Notes: generated by a model not told the origin, from the letters alone. A stretch of DNA of 64,000 nt from Vibrio sp. CAU 1672 (GCF_029223195.1 NZ_JARHUF010000023.1:1-64000); one strand, 5' to 3'. Shown: positions 26,752 through 35,078, counted from the stretch's first letter. Made by a program: numbers and translations.

Positions 26752-27731
26752 GTACCAATACCATGAGCAAACCAATTGAAACGAGCAGCAAAAAATGGCT
26801 CAGCAAAGAGTGGTTGATTGAACAAAAATCACTGATTGCACTGTTGTTTTTGATTGTTGTGGTGTCGTTTTTAAACCCTAACTTTTTCACCGTTGACAAT
26901 ATTCTGAACATTCTGCGCCAGACCTCAGTCAATGCCATCATCGCTGTCGGTATGACCCTGGTTATTTTAACGGCGGGGATCGATCTGAGTGTCGGTTCTG
27001 TGCTGGCACTGTGTGGTGCTTTCGCTGCCAGTATGATTGCACTGGAAGTGCCGGTGCTGGTGGCGATACCAACTGCGTTGTTCGCCGGTGCTGTGTTGGG
27101 GGCTATCAGTGGTGTGATTATCGCCAAAGGTAAAGTGCAGGCGTTTATTGCCACACTGGTTACCATGACGTTATTACGCGGTGTGACTATGGTCTACACC
27201 GACGGCCGACCAATTTCGACAGGTTTTACCGATACCGCGGATGCTTTTGCCTGGTTTGGTACCGGTTACGCTCTGGGTATCCCGGTTCCGGTGTGGCTGA
27301 TGATGATTGTGTTCGCGGCTGCCTGGTACTTGCTTAACCACACTCGCTTTGGCCGCTACGTTTATGCCCTCGGTGGTAACGAATCGGCGACACGCTTATC
27401 GGGCATTAATGTCGATCGTGTCAAGATTGGTGTGTATGCCATCTGCGGTATGTTGGCGGCATTGGCTGGCATCATTGTTACCTCGCGCTTGTCTTCGGCG
27501 CAGCCAACAGCCGGTATGGGTTATGAGCTCGACGCAATCGCAGCGGTGGTACTGGGTGGTACCAGCCTGATGGGTGGTAAAGGCCGCATCATGGGCACCC
27601 TGATTGGTGCACTGATCATTGGCTTCCTGAATAACGCGCTTAACCTGCTGGATGTATCTTCTTACTACCAGATGATTGCCAAAGCAATTGTAATTCTGCT
27701 GGCAGTACTGGTGGATAACAAAAATAAGTAA
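26748..27731 (+). CDS. rbsC: ribose ABC transporter permease
   Basis: 327 residues with eight to ten hydrophobic segments and the family loop LSGINVDRVKIGVYAICGM, plus ILTAGIDLSVGSVLALCGA near the N-terminus. It forms the membrane channel with RbsA. Start ATGA overlaps the rbsA stop, so translation is coupled. A 200-bp gap with a hairpin separates it from rbsB. Confidence 0.97.
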   Translation: MSTNTMSKPIETSSKKWLSKEWLIEQKSLIALLFLIVVVSFLNPNFFTVDNILNILRQTSVNAIIAVGMTLVILTAGIDLSVGSVLALCGAFAASMIALEVPVLVAIPTALFAGAVLGAISGVIIAKGKVQAFIATLVTMTLLRGVTMVYTDGRPISTGFTDTADAFAWFGTGYALGIPVPVWLMMIVFAAAWYLLNHTRFGRYVYALGGNESATRLSGINVDRVKIGVYAICGMLAALAGIIVTSRLSSAQPTAGMGYELDAIAAVVLGGTSLMGGKGRIMGTLIGALIIGFLNNALNLLDVSSYYQMIAKAIVILLAVLVDNKNK

Positions 27732-27740
27732 TGACGAAGC

Positions 27741-27779
27741 TTAGCCGTAAGTTTCGATAAAACATAGACTTACGGCTAA
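27741..27779 (+). other. mRNA hairpin between rbsC and rbsB
   Basis: TTAGCCGTAAGT (27741-27752) pairs perfectly with ACTTACGGCTAA (27768-27779) over a 15-base loop, ten bases past the rbsC stop. There is no T-run after it. A stem here could protect the upstream message or mark a processing point, helping the higher level of the binding protein; this is inference. Confidence 0.55.
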
Positions 27780-27933
27780 AAGAGAACGTCATAATAAATT
27801 GGATTATAAGATTTTTGTCTGACTCAGGCATCACTCAGCCCTGATACAGATAGCGATAATTGAATGTCACCTTTATTGGTGAAATCAAAACAAAAGAATG
27901 CTCTAAGCATCCCCTACACAAAGGACTTTAACG

Positions 27934-28812
27934 ATGAAAAAACTTGCAACTCTTATCTCTGCTGCGCTTCTTTCCTCCACTGTATCGGTTGCCGCTCATG
28001 CGCAAGATACAATGGCTATCGTGGTTTCTACGCTGAACAACCCGTTCTTTGTCACAATGAAAGACGGCGCAGAAGCGAAAGCGAAAGAACTGGGATACGA
28101 CCTGATTGTCCTTGACTCGCAAAATGACCCGAGTAAAGAACTGTCAAATATCGAAGACCTGACGATTCGCGGTGTGAAAGCGATTTTGATTAATCCAACT
28201 GACTCAGATGCGGTCTCCAACGCCATCCGCATGGCCAACCGTTCTGAAATCCCGGTGCTAACGTTAGACCGTGGTGCCAGCCGCGGTAAAGTGGTCAGTC
28301 ATATCGCTTCGGATAACGTGATTGGCGGTGAAATGGCCGGTCACTTCATCATGGAAAAAGTAGGTGAAAAAGCCAAAGTAATCCAACTGGAAGGTATTGC
28401 CGGTACTTCTGCGGCTCGTGAACGCGGCGAGGGCTTTATGACCGCGGTAAAAGGCAGTGAGATGGAGCTGCTTGCCAGCCAGCCAGCGGATTTTGATCGC
28501 ACTAAAGGCCTTAATGTAATGGAAAACTTACTGGCAGCTAACCCGGATGTACAAGCTGTGTTTGCACAGAATGACGAGATGGCGCTAGGGGCAATGCGTG
28601 CTGTGCAGGCTTCCGGTAAACAGATCACGATTGTTGGTTTTGACGGCACTGAAGACGGCATTGCGGCGGTGCAGCGCGGTAAGTTAGCCGCTACCATTGC
28701 TCAGCAGCCTGATCTGATTGGTGCTTTGGGCGTCGAGACGGCAGACAAAGTGCTTAAAGGTGAGAAGGTTAACGAGTACATTCCGGTACCACTGAAAGTC
28801 GTCTCTAAGTAA
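27934..28812 (+). CDS. rbsB: D-ribose-binding periplasmic protein
   Basis: 292 residues with a Sec signal peptide (MKKLATLISAALLSSTVSVA, cleavage after AHA). The mature part is a periplasmic-binding protein type 1 fold: MAIVVSTLNNPFFVTMKDGA, ILINPTDSDAV, LTLDRGASRG, FAQNDEMALGAMRA and VGFDGTEDGI. It delivers ribose to RbsAC. AAGGA stands nine bases before ATG. It may have its own promoter or benefit from mRNA processing in the long gap behind rbsC. Confidence 0.97.
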   Translation: MKKLATLISAALLSSTVSVAAHAQDTMAIVVSTLNNPFFVTMKDGAEAKAKELGYDLIVLDSQNDPSKELSNIEDLTIRGVKAILINPTDSDAVSNAIRMANRSEIPVLTLDRGASRGKVVSHIASDNVIGGEMAGHFIMEKVGEKAKVIQLEGIAGTSAARERGEGFMTAVKGSEMELLASQPADFDRTKGLNVMENLLAANPDVQAVFAQNDEMALGAMRAVQASGKQITIVGFDGTEDGIAAVQRGKLAATIAQQPDLIGALGVETADKVLKGEKVNEYIPVPLKVVSK

Positions 28813-28868
28813 TACGCAGGCATTTCTTTGCTCTCTTCTCCTTTTTCTGTCGTTGGGCGGAGAGAGCA

Positions 28869-28933
28869 AGAATAGATGCCTCTGGCTTTTTATCAGGTGA
28901 AAACCCATAGCCATCTATTCTCTCTGTTTTTTT
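28869..28933 (+). terminator. attenuating terminator between rbsB and rbsK
   Basis: AGAATAGATG (28869-28878) pairs with CATCTATTCT (28912-28921) and a run of seven T follows at 28927-28933. A second stem, TTGCTCTC with GAGAGCAA, lies just before it. The arrangement would let only part of transcription pass into rbsK and rbsR. Confidence 0.55.
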
Positions 28934-28966
28934 ATAAAGGGTTCATACAGAACCGAGGATAACCGT

Positions 28967-29887
28967 ATGAATAAGTTAGTGGTTTTAGGTAGTGTTAACG
29001 CTGACCATGTTCTTCAAGTGCCTTCTTTCCCTCGCCCAGGCGAGACGCTTTATGGTCACAACTATCAAGTTATTCCTGGCGGAAAAGGCGCCAACCAAGC
29101 CGTTGCTGCGGCGCGTTTAAATGCGGATATCGGATTCATCGCCTGTGTGGGTGACGACTCCTTTGGTATCAATATCCGTGAGAATTTCAAAATGGATGGC
29201 ATTGACATCGCTGGGGTGAAAATGCAGCCCAACTGCCCGACCGGGATCGCGATGATCCAAGTGTCCGACAGTGGTGAAAACAGCATTTGCATTTCGGCTG
29301 AAGCGAATGAGAGATTGACCGCTGAGGTGATTGAACCGGACTTAAACCGCATTCGTCAAGCCAGTTACCTGCTGATGCAACTGGAAACGCCAATCTGTGG
29401 CATTGAAAAAGCGGCACATACTGCAAAAGAGGCGGGGACTAAGGTCATTCTCAATCCGGCACCGGCAAGGGCGTTATCGGACGAGCTGCTGGCCAGCGTC
29501 GATGTGATCACCCCGAATGAAACAGAAGCCGAGGTGCTGACCGGGGTGACGGTGACTGATAATGACAGCGCTCAGGAAGCGGCGAATGTTCTGCACAGTA
29601 AAGGCATTGACGTAGTGTTGATCACACTGGGTGCGAAAGGGGTCTGGCTTAGCCAGAGCGGGCGCGGCCAGCTGATCTCCGGGTTCCGGGTTGATGCAAC
29701 TGACACCACCGCAGCGGGTGATACGTTTAATGGGGCATTAGTGACTGGTTTATTGGAAGATTTGCCCTTAGAATCAGCGATTAAGTTTGCACACGCTGCG
29801 GCCGCGATTTCGGTGACGCGTTTTGGTGCGCAAACGTCGATCCCAAGCCGAGAAGAGGTTGAGGGGTTTTTAGCACAAACGTATTAA
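28967..29887 (+). CDS. rbsK: ribokinase
   Basis: 306 residues of the PfkB family: N-terminal GSVNADHVLQVPSFPRPGE, the first signature GGKGANQAVAAARL near residue 42, and the second DTTAAGDTFNGALVTGL with the catalytic aspartate in AAGDTF. It phosphorylates ribose to ribose 5-phosphate with ATP. CGAGGA precedes the ATG. Length and motif order are normal. Confidence 0.97.
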   Translation: MNKLVVLGSVNADHVLQVPSFPRPGETLYGHNYQVIPGGKGANQAVAAARLNADIGFIACVGDDSFGINIRENFKMDGIDIAGVKMQPNCPTGIAMIQVSDSGENSICISAEANERLTAEVIEPDLNRIRQASYLLMQLETPICGIEKAAHTAKEAGTKVILNPAPARALSDELLASVDVITPNETEAEVLTGVTVTDNDSAQEAANVLHSKGIDVVLITLGAKGVWLSQSGRGQLISGFRVDATDTTAAGDTFNGALVTGLLEDLPLESAIKFAHAAAAISVTRFGAQTSIPSREEVEGFLAQTY

Positions 29888-29912
29888 GTAAAAGATTTAG
29901 GAGAGGAATAAC

Positions 29913-30923
29913 ATGGCGACGATGAAAGACATCGCAAAATTGGCTGGCGTATCGACGTCCACAGTGAGCCATGTTATCAACAAGACCCGTTTTGTCAGTG
30001 AGGAAATTTCGGAGCGGGTCAACAAAGCGGCAAAGGAGCTGAATTACTATGCGCCTTCGGCGTTGGCGCGTAGCCTCAAAGTGAACCGAACCAAAACTAT
30101 CGGCATGCTGGTGACGACTTCAACTAACCCGTTTTTTGGTGAAGTGGTCAAAGGCGTTGAGCGCAGTTGTTATCAAAAGGGCTACAGCCTTATCTTGTGC
30201 AACACCGAAGGGGACAACGAGCGCATGCGGGATTCGATCAATACTTTGCTGCAAAAGCGTGTTGATGGCCTGATCCTGATGTGTTCTTCGCTGGAAGGGG
30301 AGCGGATTGATGTATTTGAGCGCTATCCGGACATTCCGGTTGTGGTGATGGACTGGGGTCCAATGCTGTTTACCAGCGATAAGATCCAGGATAATTCGCT
30401 GCGCGGTGGTTACCTGGCAACAAAATACTTGATCGATTGTGGCCACAAAGACATCGGTTGTATAACCGGTCCGCTGATAAAACATCAGGCACAGATGCGC
30501 TATGAAGGTTACAAGCGGGCGATGAACGAAGCCGGTTTAGCGTTTAATGCCGACTGGATTGTGGAATCGGATTTTGAGTGTGAAGGAGGTTATCAGGCTC
30601 TTAACACCATGATCGGGCGTGGTTCACTACCCAGTGCGATTTTTGTTTCTAATGACATGATGGCAATGGGCGTGATCAACGCGGCCAATGAACAGGGATT
30701 ACACATTCCACAAGATTTGTCCTTAATTGGCTATGATGACATCCATATTGCCAAATACATGTCACCATCACTGACTACCATTCACCAGCCCAAGTACCGC
30801 CTGGGCCAGGCCGCAGTCGAAACATTATTGCATAAACTGAATGACAAATCTGATGAAGCTCAGGTGGTCCAGTTAGAACCGACACTCGTTGAACGAAAAA
30901 GTGTCAAGGTTTTATTGAGTTAA
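29913..30923 (+). CDS. rbsR: ribose operon repressor, LacI family
   Basis: 336 residues. The helix-turn-helix and hinge (MATMKDIAKLAGVSTSTVSH, then RSLKVNRTKTIGMLV) are followed by a ribose-type ligand domain (IGCITGPLIKHQAQMRYEGY, LIGYDDIHIAKYMSPSLTTI). It should bind the two identical palindromes at 24576 and 24705 and be released by ribose. A strong AGGAGAGGA site precedes the start, 25 bp after rbsK. Last gene of rbsDACBKR. Confidence 0.96.
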   Translation: MATMKDIAKLAGVSTSTVSHVINKTRFVSEEISERVNKAAKELNYYAPSALARSLKVNRTKTIGMLVTTSTNPFFGEVVKGVERSCYQKGYSLILCNTEGDNERMRDSINTLLQKRVDGLILMCSSLEGERIDVFERYPDIPVVVMDWGPMLFTSDKIQDNSLRGGYLATKYLIDCGHKDIGCITGPLIKHQAQMRYEGYKRAMNEAGLAFNADWIVESDFECEGGYQALNTMIGRGSLPSAIFVSNDMMAMGVINAANEQGLHIPQDLSLIGYDDIHIAKYMSPSLTTIHQPKYRLGQAAVETLLHKLNDKSDEAQVVQLEPTLVERKSVKVLLS

Positions 30924-31052
30924 TTGATCACATTAACCGTTGTGATATTTTACCAAAAAATGAAGTAAGTCATTTCTCTTTTAATAATAAAGGCTTAGAA
31001 TTATCCCTCACTACAGATAAAAATATTAATTACATGTTTTTGGACGAGCAAT

Positions 31053-31271
31053 ATGTTGTCAAAGGGATACGCAAAGTTTTCGGTTAAGCACCCACGGTTA
31101 CACTGCGTTAACGTAATTGCAGTGGTGTTTATTTTCTTATTGAGCTGCTATCAGCTACTGGTGAATGAGGCGTTTGAGTACTCACTGGGTTTTGTAATTA
31201 CGCTGCTTCTGTCATTGCTTTTTGCTTCAGCATCAGCTTTCAAAAAACGTTATTTAGGTCATGGTTCATAA
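31053..31271 (+). CDS. small two-helix membrane protein of unknown function
   Basis: 72 residues with two hydrophobic segments (residues about 20-36 and 47-64) and a basic N-terminus and C-terminus, suggesting both ends are cytosolic. A GGACGAG element lies before the ATG. I do not recognise the family. It stands between the rbs operon and pnuC, about 130 bp after rbsR, and is followed by a strong terminator. Small size and composition leave some doubt that it is real. Confidence 0.55.
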   Translation: MLSKGYAKFSVKHPRLHCVNVIAVVFIFLLSCYQLLVNEAFEYSLGFVITLLLSLLFASASAFKKRYLGHGS

Positions 31272-31347
31272 CGTATTCCATATATGATGGTCGAAAATAG
31301 TACGTTAACCAAAGTATTGACCTGTTTTATGATCCGTTACATCGAAG

Positions 31348-31371
31348 GGAGGACAAATGTCCTCCTTTTTG
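31348..31371 (+). terminator. terminator before pnuC
   Basis: GGAGGAC and GTCCTCC (31348-31354, 31359-31365) form a seven-base GC-rich stem with a four-base loop, followed by TTTTTG. It either ends the upstream small gene or acts as an attenuator in the pnuC leader; the 60 bases to the pnuC start do not show a riboswitch I can name. Confidence 0.75.
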
Positions 31372-31428
31372 TTTGCTCCGGCACCATAAGATAAGCGTAT
31401 TCCAAGCACAATAACAAAGGACCTCTCT

Positions 31429-32160
31429 ATGGATTTATTTGCCTTGCTAGACATTAACAACAGCCTCATTACTATCCCGGTTGGCGGCGGATATGCGATG
31501 AGCTGGATCGAGGCGTTCGGCACCGTTTTCGGCTTGCTGTGTATCTGGTTCGCGAGCCAGGAAAAAACCATCAACTACTTATTTGGTTTACTGAACGTCA
31601 CTTTGTTTGCGGTTATCTTTTTCCAGATTCAGCTATACGGGTTACTGCTGCTGCAGTTGTTTTTCTTCTGTGCCAACATATATGGCTGGTATGCGTGGAC
31701 AAGGCCAAATGCACAGGGTGAAACATTAGAAGTTCGTTGGTTGAGTAAACAGAAACAGATTGCAACCGGCTCTGTTTGTGTGGTGGCGATTGCTTTACTG
31801 ACCATTTATATCGACCCATTCTTTTTCGCACTGGCAAACATTGCCGTAGAGACACTGAATCTGTTTGGTGCCAATCTTGTTGAGCCGGTACTTGAGCCGG
31901 ATGCATTCCCTTTCTGGGATGCAACGATGACGGTATTGTCTGTGGTTGCTCAAATTCTGATGACACGTAAGTACGTAGAAAACTGGGTTCTCTGGGTGGT
32001 GATCAACATCATCAGTGTCGGCGTTTATGCGACGCAAGGTGTGTATGCGATGTCGGTGCAGTATGCGATTCTTATGTTTATTGCCGCTAACGGCACGCGT
32101 GAATGGGCTCGCAGTGCGAAACGCAATGGTGAGAAAACACTGATTCAGGCAACGGCGTAA
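31429..32160 (+). CDS. pnuC: PnuC-type nucleoside (nicotinamide riboside) transporter
   Basis: 243 residues with about seven transmembrane helices. The family motifs are present: NYLFGLLNVTLFAVIFFQ, the aromatic YGWYAW near residue 87, and the second ENWVLWVVINIISVGVY near residue 185. PnuC proteins are facilitated-diffusion channels that depend on substrate trapping by phosphorylation or cleavage inside. AAAGGA precedes ATG. The downstream nucleoside phosphorylase, ten bases away, could be the trapping enzyme. The exact substrate (nicotinamide riboside, thiamine, deoxynucleoside) cannot be read from sequence. Confidence 0.9.
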   Translation: MDLFALLDINNSLITIPVGGGYAMSWIEAFGTVFGLLCIWFASQEKTINYLFGLLNVTLFAVIFFQIQLYGLLLLQLFFFCANIYGWYAWTRPNAQGETLEVRWLSKQKQIATGSVCVVAIALLTIYIDPFFFALANIAVETLNLFGANLVEPVLEPDAFPFWDATMTVLSVVAQILMTRKYVENWVLWVVINIISVGVYATQGVYAMSVQYAILMFIAANGTREWARSAKRNGEKTLIQATA

Positions 32161-32170
32161 GGATAGTCCC

Positions 32171-32902
32171 ATGGTTAAACAACCCCATATTGGAGTGGAT
32201 GAAACACAAGTTGCCCCGTTAGTTATTGTCTGTGGCGAGCCCGACCGGGCGAATCGCATCGCAGCCTTGTGTGATGATGTTGAGCTGGTATCGGAGAACC
32301 GTGAATATCGCCTATTTACCGCTACGTACAAGGGTAAGGCGGTGTCTGTCTGCAGTACCGGAATTGGCGCTCCGTCGATGATCATCGCCGTGGAAGAGCT
32401 AAAACAGTGCGGTGTAACGCATGTGGTTCGTGTTGGTTCAGCCGGGGCAATGCAGTCGGGTATTCTGCTCGGGGAGTTGATTGTTGCAGAGGGCGCAGTG
32501 AGAGACGAAGGCGGCTCGAAAGCGTATGTCGGTGCGGCATACCCGGCTTATGCCAGTTTTTCTTTGCTGAAAGAGCTGGACTCCTATTTGTCAAAACAAA
32601 CCACGCCATATCATCTCGGTGTCGTTCGTTCACACGATAGTTTTTATACCGATGAGGAAGACGCGATATGCCAGTACTGGAACAAGAAGGGCATTCTTGG
32701 TGCTGATATGGAAACCTCAGCGTTATTTACGGTTGGCCGTCTGCGGGGATTACAGGTTGCCTCTATCCTGAACAACGTCGTACGTTACCAACAAGATGTG
32801 AAAGAAGGGGTAGGTCAGTACGTAGATGAAGCGCAGGTGATGATGGCGGGAGAAAAACTGGCATCCCTGGCAGCGCTGGAAGCTCTTATTGCACAAAGCT
32901 GA
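32171..32902 (+). CDS. nucleoside phosphorylase (uridine phosphorylase-like)
   Basis: 243 residues of the PNP_UDP_1 fold. Phosphate-loop residues are in VCGEPDRANRIA, and the core has VRVGSAGAMQ and the ribose-binding GADMETSALFTVGRLRG. It differs from classical Udp in the base-binding region, so the base is uncertain. AAGGA before ATG and ten bases to pnuC indicate an operon: the transporter brings in a nucleoside and this enzyme cleaves it with phosphate, giving base and ribose 1-phosphate. The ribose operon next door may be coincidence. A strong terminator follows. Confidence 0.88.
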   Translation: MVKQPHIGVDETQVAPLVIVCGEPDRANRIAALCDDVELVSENREYRLFTATYKGKAVSVCSTGIGAPSMIIAVEELKQCGVTHVVRVGSAGAMQSGILLGELIVAEGAVRDEGGSKAYVGAAYPAYASFSLLKELDSYLSKQTTPYHLGVVRSHDSFYTDEEDAICQYWNKKGILGADMETSALFTVGRLRGLQVASILNNVVRYQQDVKEGVGQYVDEAQVMMAGEKLASLAALEALIAQS

Positions 32903-32926
32903 GCCAATCTCATTTGATCAACGTTC

Positions 32927-32953
32927 AAAGCGGCACCCAGTTGTCGCTTTTTT
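32927..32953 (+). terminator. terminator after the nucleoside phosphorylase gene
   Basis: AAAGCGGCA and TGTCGCTTT (32927-32935, 32942-32950) form a nine-base stem with one G-T pair, followed by more T bases. It closes the pnuC operon. Confidence 0.8.
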
Positions 32954-32956
32954 ATT

Positions 32957-32992
32957 ATCCCAATCTGGATAAGTAAGTGTTCAGATTGGGAT
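32957..32992. repeat. palindromic intergenic repeat, copy 2
   Basis: ATCCCAATCTG (32957-32967) pairs exactly with CAGATTGGGAT (32982-32992). The arm and loop (ATCTGGATAA then GTGTTCAGAT) match the minus strand of the element at 8342-8393, with only the central few bases and outer arm differing. Both copies are intergenic. It is likely a member of a dispersed palindrome family. Confidence 0.65.
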
Positions 32993-33060
32993 TAGCTACC
33001 ATCGGGTGGATGTAGCAGTTACAATCGACTTGAGTTTGCTATCAATAAAGAGAATGGCGC

Positions 33061-33741
33061 GTGAAAATTGCCCCTTACCCAAATGGTCGTTTTAAAAGCT
33101 ATTTAGAGCAGAAACGTGCTGAGTTTCGGAAATTGATTTATCAGTGCCAGATCAGTAGCCGATATTTTGATGCCGGTGAAGCGATCCTGCGCCAGGGTGA
33201 GCAACTCCAGTATCTTTATGTTGTTCCTGTTGGCCGTGTTTCGATGAGTATCATTGCCGCCAATGGTCGCCGGTTTCAGCTCGGTGAGGCTAATTGTGAC
33301 TATCACATTTATGGTGAGATGGAGTATTTTACTCAGACCCCGTGCCAGTGGAATGTAGTAGTGGATGAACATATGCAGGTGGATGTAATTTGCATACAAA
33401 AACTCACTGAAGCATTGCACAAACATCCTGAAATGTTGTTCTTTTTTGCTTCTGCATTAGCAGAGGACTATCAGGATTCGATGGATATTTATACCAATCG
33501 GTTGTTGCATCCGATCACGTACAACATTGCTTACGACTTGTTGGTACAAAAACAGGCCAACACTTTGCTGGGTGGGTTTGGTAAGGTCAACCAGGAAGCA
33601 GAGCGTTTTGGTACCTCTGGGCGAGTCTATCGCCGTGCGGTGAAAGATCTAATGGATAAGGGGCTGATCCGAAAAGAGGAACATGGATTAGAAATCGTCG
33701 ATGAGGCTGGATTAAAGGCATTTATCGAGACTTACGAATAG
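33061..33741 (+). CDS. Crp/Fnr-family regulator, YeiL-like
   Basis: 226 residues: a cyclic-nucleotide-binding fold (FDAGEAILRQGEQLQYLYVVPVG onward, residues about 38-130), a long helix, and a C-terminal winged helix (NQEAERFGTSGRVYRRAVKD). The layout resembles E. coli YeiL, a regulator found beside nucleoside hydrolase genes. Here the neighbour is a PnuC/phosphorylase pair, which supports a nucleoside-related role. No cysteine cluster like that of Fnr is seen. GTG start at 33061 with a weak AGAGAA site. Confidence 0.8.
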   Translation: MKIAPYPNGRFKSYLEQKRAEFRKLIYQCQISSRYFDAGEAILRQGEQLQYLYVVPVGRVSMSIIAANGRRFQLGEANCDYHIYGEMEYFTQTPCQWNVVVDEHMQVDVICIQKLTEALHKHPEMLFFFASALAEDYQDSMDIYTNRLLHPITYNIAYDLLVQKQANTLLGGFGKVNQEAERFGTSGRVYRRAVKDLMDKGLIRKEEHGLEIVDEAGLKAFIETYE

Positions 33742-33765
33742 CCCGCGACTAATGCTGCGGGCTAT
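33738..33765. terminator. bidirectional hairpin between regulator and lipoprotein gene
   Basis: ATAGCCCGC (33738-33746) and GCGGGCTAT (33757-33765) make a nine-base stem overlapping the regulator's stop codon. No T-run follows on either strand, so strength is uncertain. Confidence 0.5.
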
Positions 33766-33796
33766 CGGGTCTCTGCGTTATGTTGTAAGGCGGTTT

Positions 33797-33952
33797 TTAG
33801 AAAACACAGTGTTTTGCGAAATCGGACGCTTCATTGGCGGTCCATTCACCTTTTGGCTTTTCTTTCATATCATTACACCATTCTTCGCTGCCAACTTCAG
33901 TGCAGGCCATCAGTGTTGTCGTTACGAAGAACATCAAAATCAGTTTTTTCAT
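33797..33952 (-). CDS. small DUF3012-type lipoprotein
   Basis: 51 residues, too short for most gene callers. MKKLILMFFVTTTLMACTEV has a lipoprotein signal with the lipobox LMAC (Cys17), followed by GSEEWCNDMKEKPKGEW and TANEASDFAKHCVF. The paired cysteines (EWC and HCV) with the GEWTANEA block are the pattern I recognise as DUF3012, a mini-lipoprotein common in vibrios. GGAG lies six bases before the ATG at 33952. Function unknown. It is convergent with the YeiL-like gene. Confidence 0.8.
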   Translation of the reverse strand: MKKLILMFFVTTTLMACTEVGSEEWCNDMKEKPKGEWTANEASDFAKHCVF

Positions 33953-34171
33953 CATCTACTCCATGTCGGTGACTCAGTTTCTATTACACGGTGCTGAGTA
34001 CATAACAGTTATTGGTTCCGGTTATAATGGTTTGAGAATATATAATGTTGCTACGCTTAGAAAGCTTGGAGGCCGATAAATTAGAGGTTAACAGAGCAAA
34101 TCCTCGTGTCTTTCATCGAAGAAAGATCAAGGCTGGTTTGTTGTGAATGTTCTCGCCCAACAGCAAGGCTA

Positions 34172-34558
34172 CTATTTGATCAGTTCATCAATGATGGGGC
34201 AGCGACTTTTCGCATCACCCGGGCAGGCAGATGCCCAACTCTCTAACTGCTGTTTTATTTCCATCAAATGAGCAATTTTCTGCTCAACTTCATGTAGTTT
34301 GTCCAAGGTTTTTGATTTGACTTCGCTACTCTTGCGGTTGGGATTGCCAGCCAGTTGGACGAACTCCCGGCATTCTTGCAGGGAAAAACCGGCACTTTTG
34401 GCTCGTGATACCAGGTTAAGCTCTTGAATATGTGTGGCAGAATATTCCCGGTAACCCGCGTCACTACGTGCAGGTGACGAAATGATGCCTTTCTCTTCAT
34501 AAAGTCGAATCGATTTTGCAGAAAGTCCGGTCAGTTTTGCGACTTCACCAATATTCAT
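34172..34558 (-). CDS. cueR: Cu(I)-responsive MerR regulator
   Basis: 128 residues from MNIGEVAKLTG at 34558, preferred over an ATG five codons earlier because of the AGAAAG site. DNA-binding domain residues 1-70, then a dimerisation helix. Copper ligands Cys112 and Cys120 in ACPGDAKSRCPII and Ser77 match E. coli CueR exactly in place, which separates it from Zn or Hg sensors. It activates copper efflux genes, but no copA or oxidase is adjacent in the window, so its targets are elsewhere. Confidence 0.92.
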   Translation of the reverse strand: MNIGEVAKLTGLSAKSIRLYEEKGIISSPARSDAGYREYSATHIQELNLVSRAKSAGFSLQECREFVQLAGNPNRKSSEVKSKTLDKLHEVEQKIAHLMEIKQQLESWASACPGDAKSRCPIIDELIK

Positions 34559-34829
34559 AATAATCTTTCTCAATGACGCTGATGATCAACGGCTTGAGTA
34601 TATCCTGTTATGTGTTTTTGGCAATCTCAGACGAGGTGTATTCAACGTTTGGGCCGCCACATTAACAGAGTGGGCCAGGCAAGGGTAAAACAAAAGTCAC
34701 GCTTGAAATGCGGGCTTATGTGCATGATCGAAAAGGGAAAGGTGCGTTGGTCCGGAGGCGAGAAGAGGGGGAATCATAAAGAAAAAGCCCGCAAGCGTTG
34801 CGCTTACGGGCTTTGGTAATTCTTTTTGC
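34559..34829. other. intergenic region between cueR and the SemiSWEET-like gene
   Basis: Apart from the terminator at 34784-34814 and the promoter of cueR near 34570-34620, nothing is evident. A 69-residue plus-strand frame here has a low-complexity basic make-up and runs into the terminator, so I do not call it. Confidence 0.4.
34784..34814 (-). terminator. terminator of the SemiSWEET-like gene
   Basis: AAAGCCCGCAAGCG and CGCTTACGGGCTTT (plus strand, 34784-34797 and 34801-34814) pair with one mismatch over a three-base loop. On the minus strand the stem is followed by CTTTTTCTTT, as expected for the gene ending at 34830. Confidence 0.85.
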
Positions 34830-35078
34830 TTAGGCTTTTTCAAGTTCTAGGCTTTTTTTTTCACGTTGCATTTTCGCCAGGAAGTAGACGTTAACACAAG
34901 CGATAAAGCCGTTGGTCAGTACTACTGGCCATGAATCAATCGCCAGGCCGTAGGCGGTAAACAGTGCACAACCGATAAAGTTTAGAACACGTAACTTCAC
35001 GATGTCTTTCATTGTCAGCGAGATTGCGACCATGATAGATGCAGCGTAGCCTAGAATCTCAACCATATTCATTTCCAT
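34830..35078 (-). CDS. small SemiSWEET / YgjV-like membrane protein
   Basis: 82 residues with three hydrophobic helices (LGYAASIMVAISLTM, LRVLNFIGCALFTAYGLAI, VLTNGFIACVNVYFLAKM) and a charged C-terminal tail. The layout of a three-helix half-transporter with the PQ-loop-like first helix and FIGCALFTAYG suggests SemiSWEET or the related YgjV family, which work as dimers. Substrate unknown, sugars or small polar molecules being possible. AGAGGG lies eight bases before the ATG. Confidence 0.75.
   Translation of the reverse strand: MEMNMVEILGYAASIMVAISLTMKDIVKLRVLNFIGCALFTAYGLAIDSWPVVLTNGFIACVNVYFLAKMQREKKSLELEKA

Noticed and set aside
34610..34819. 69-residue plus-strand ORF
   Set aside because: Basic, low-complexity sequence that runs through a terminator hairpin of the opposite gene.
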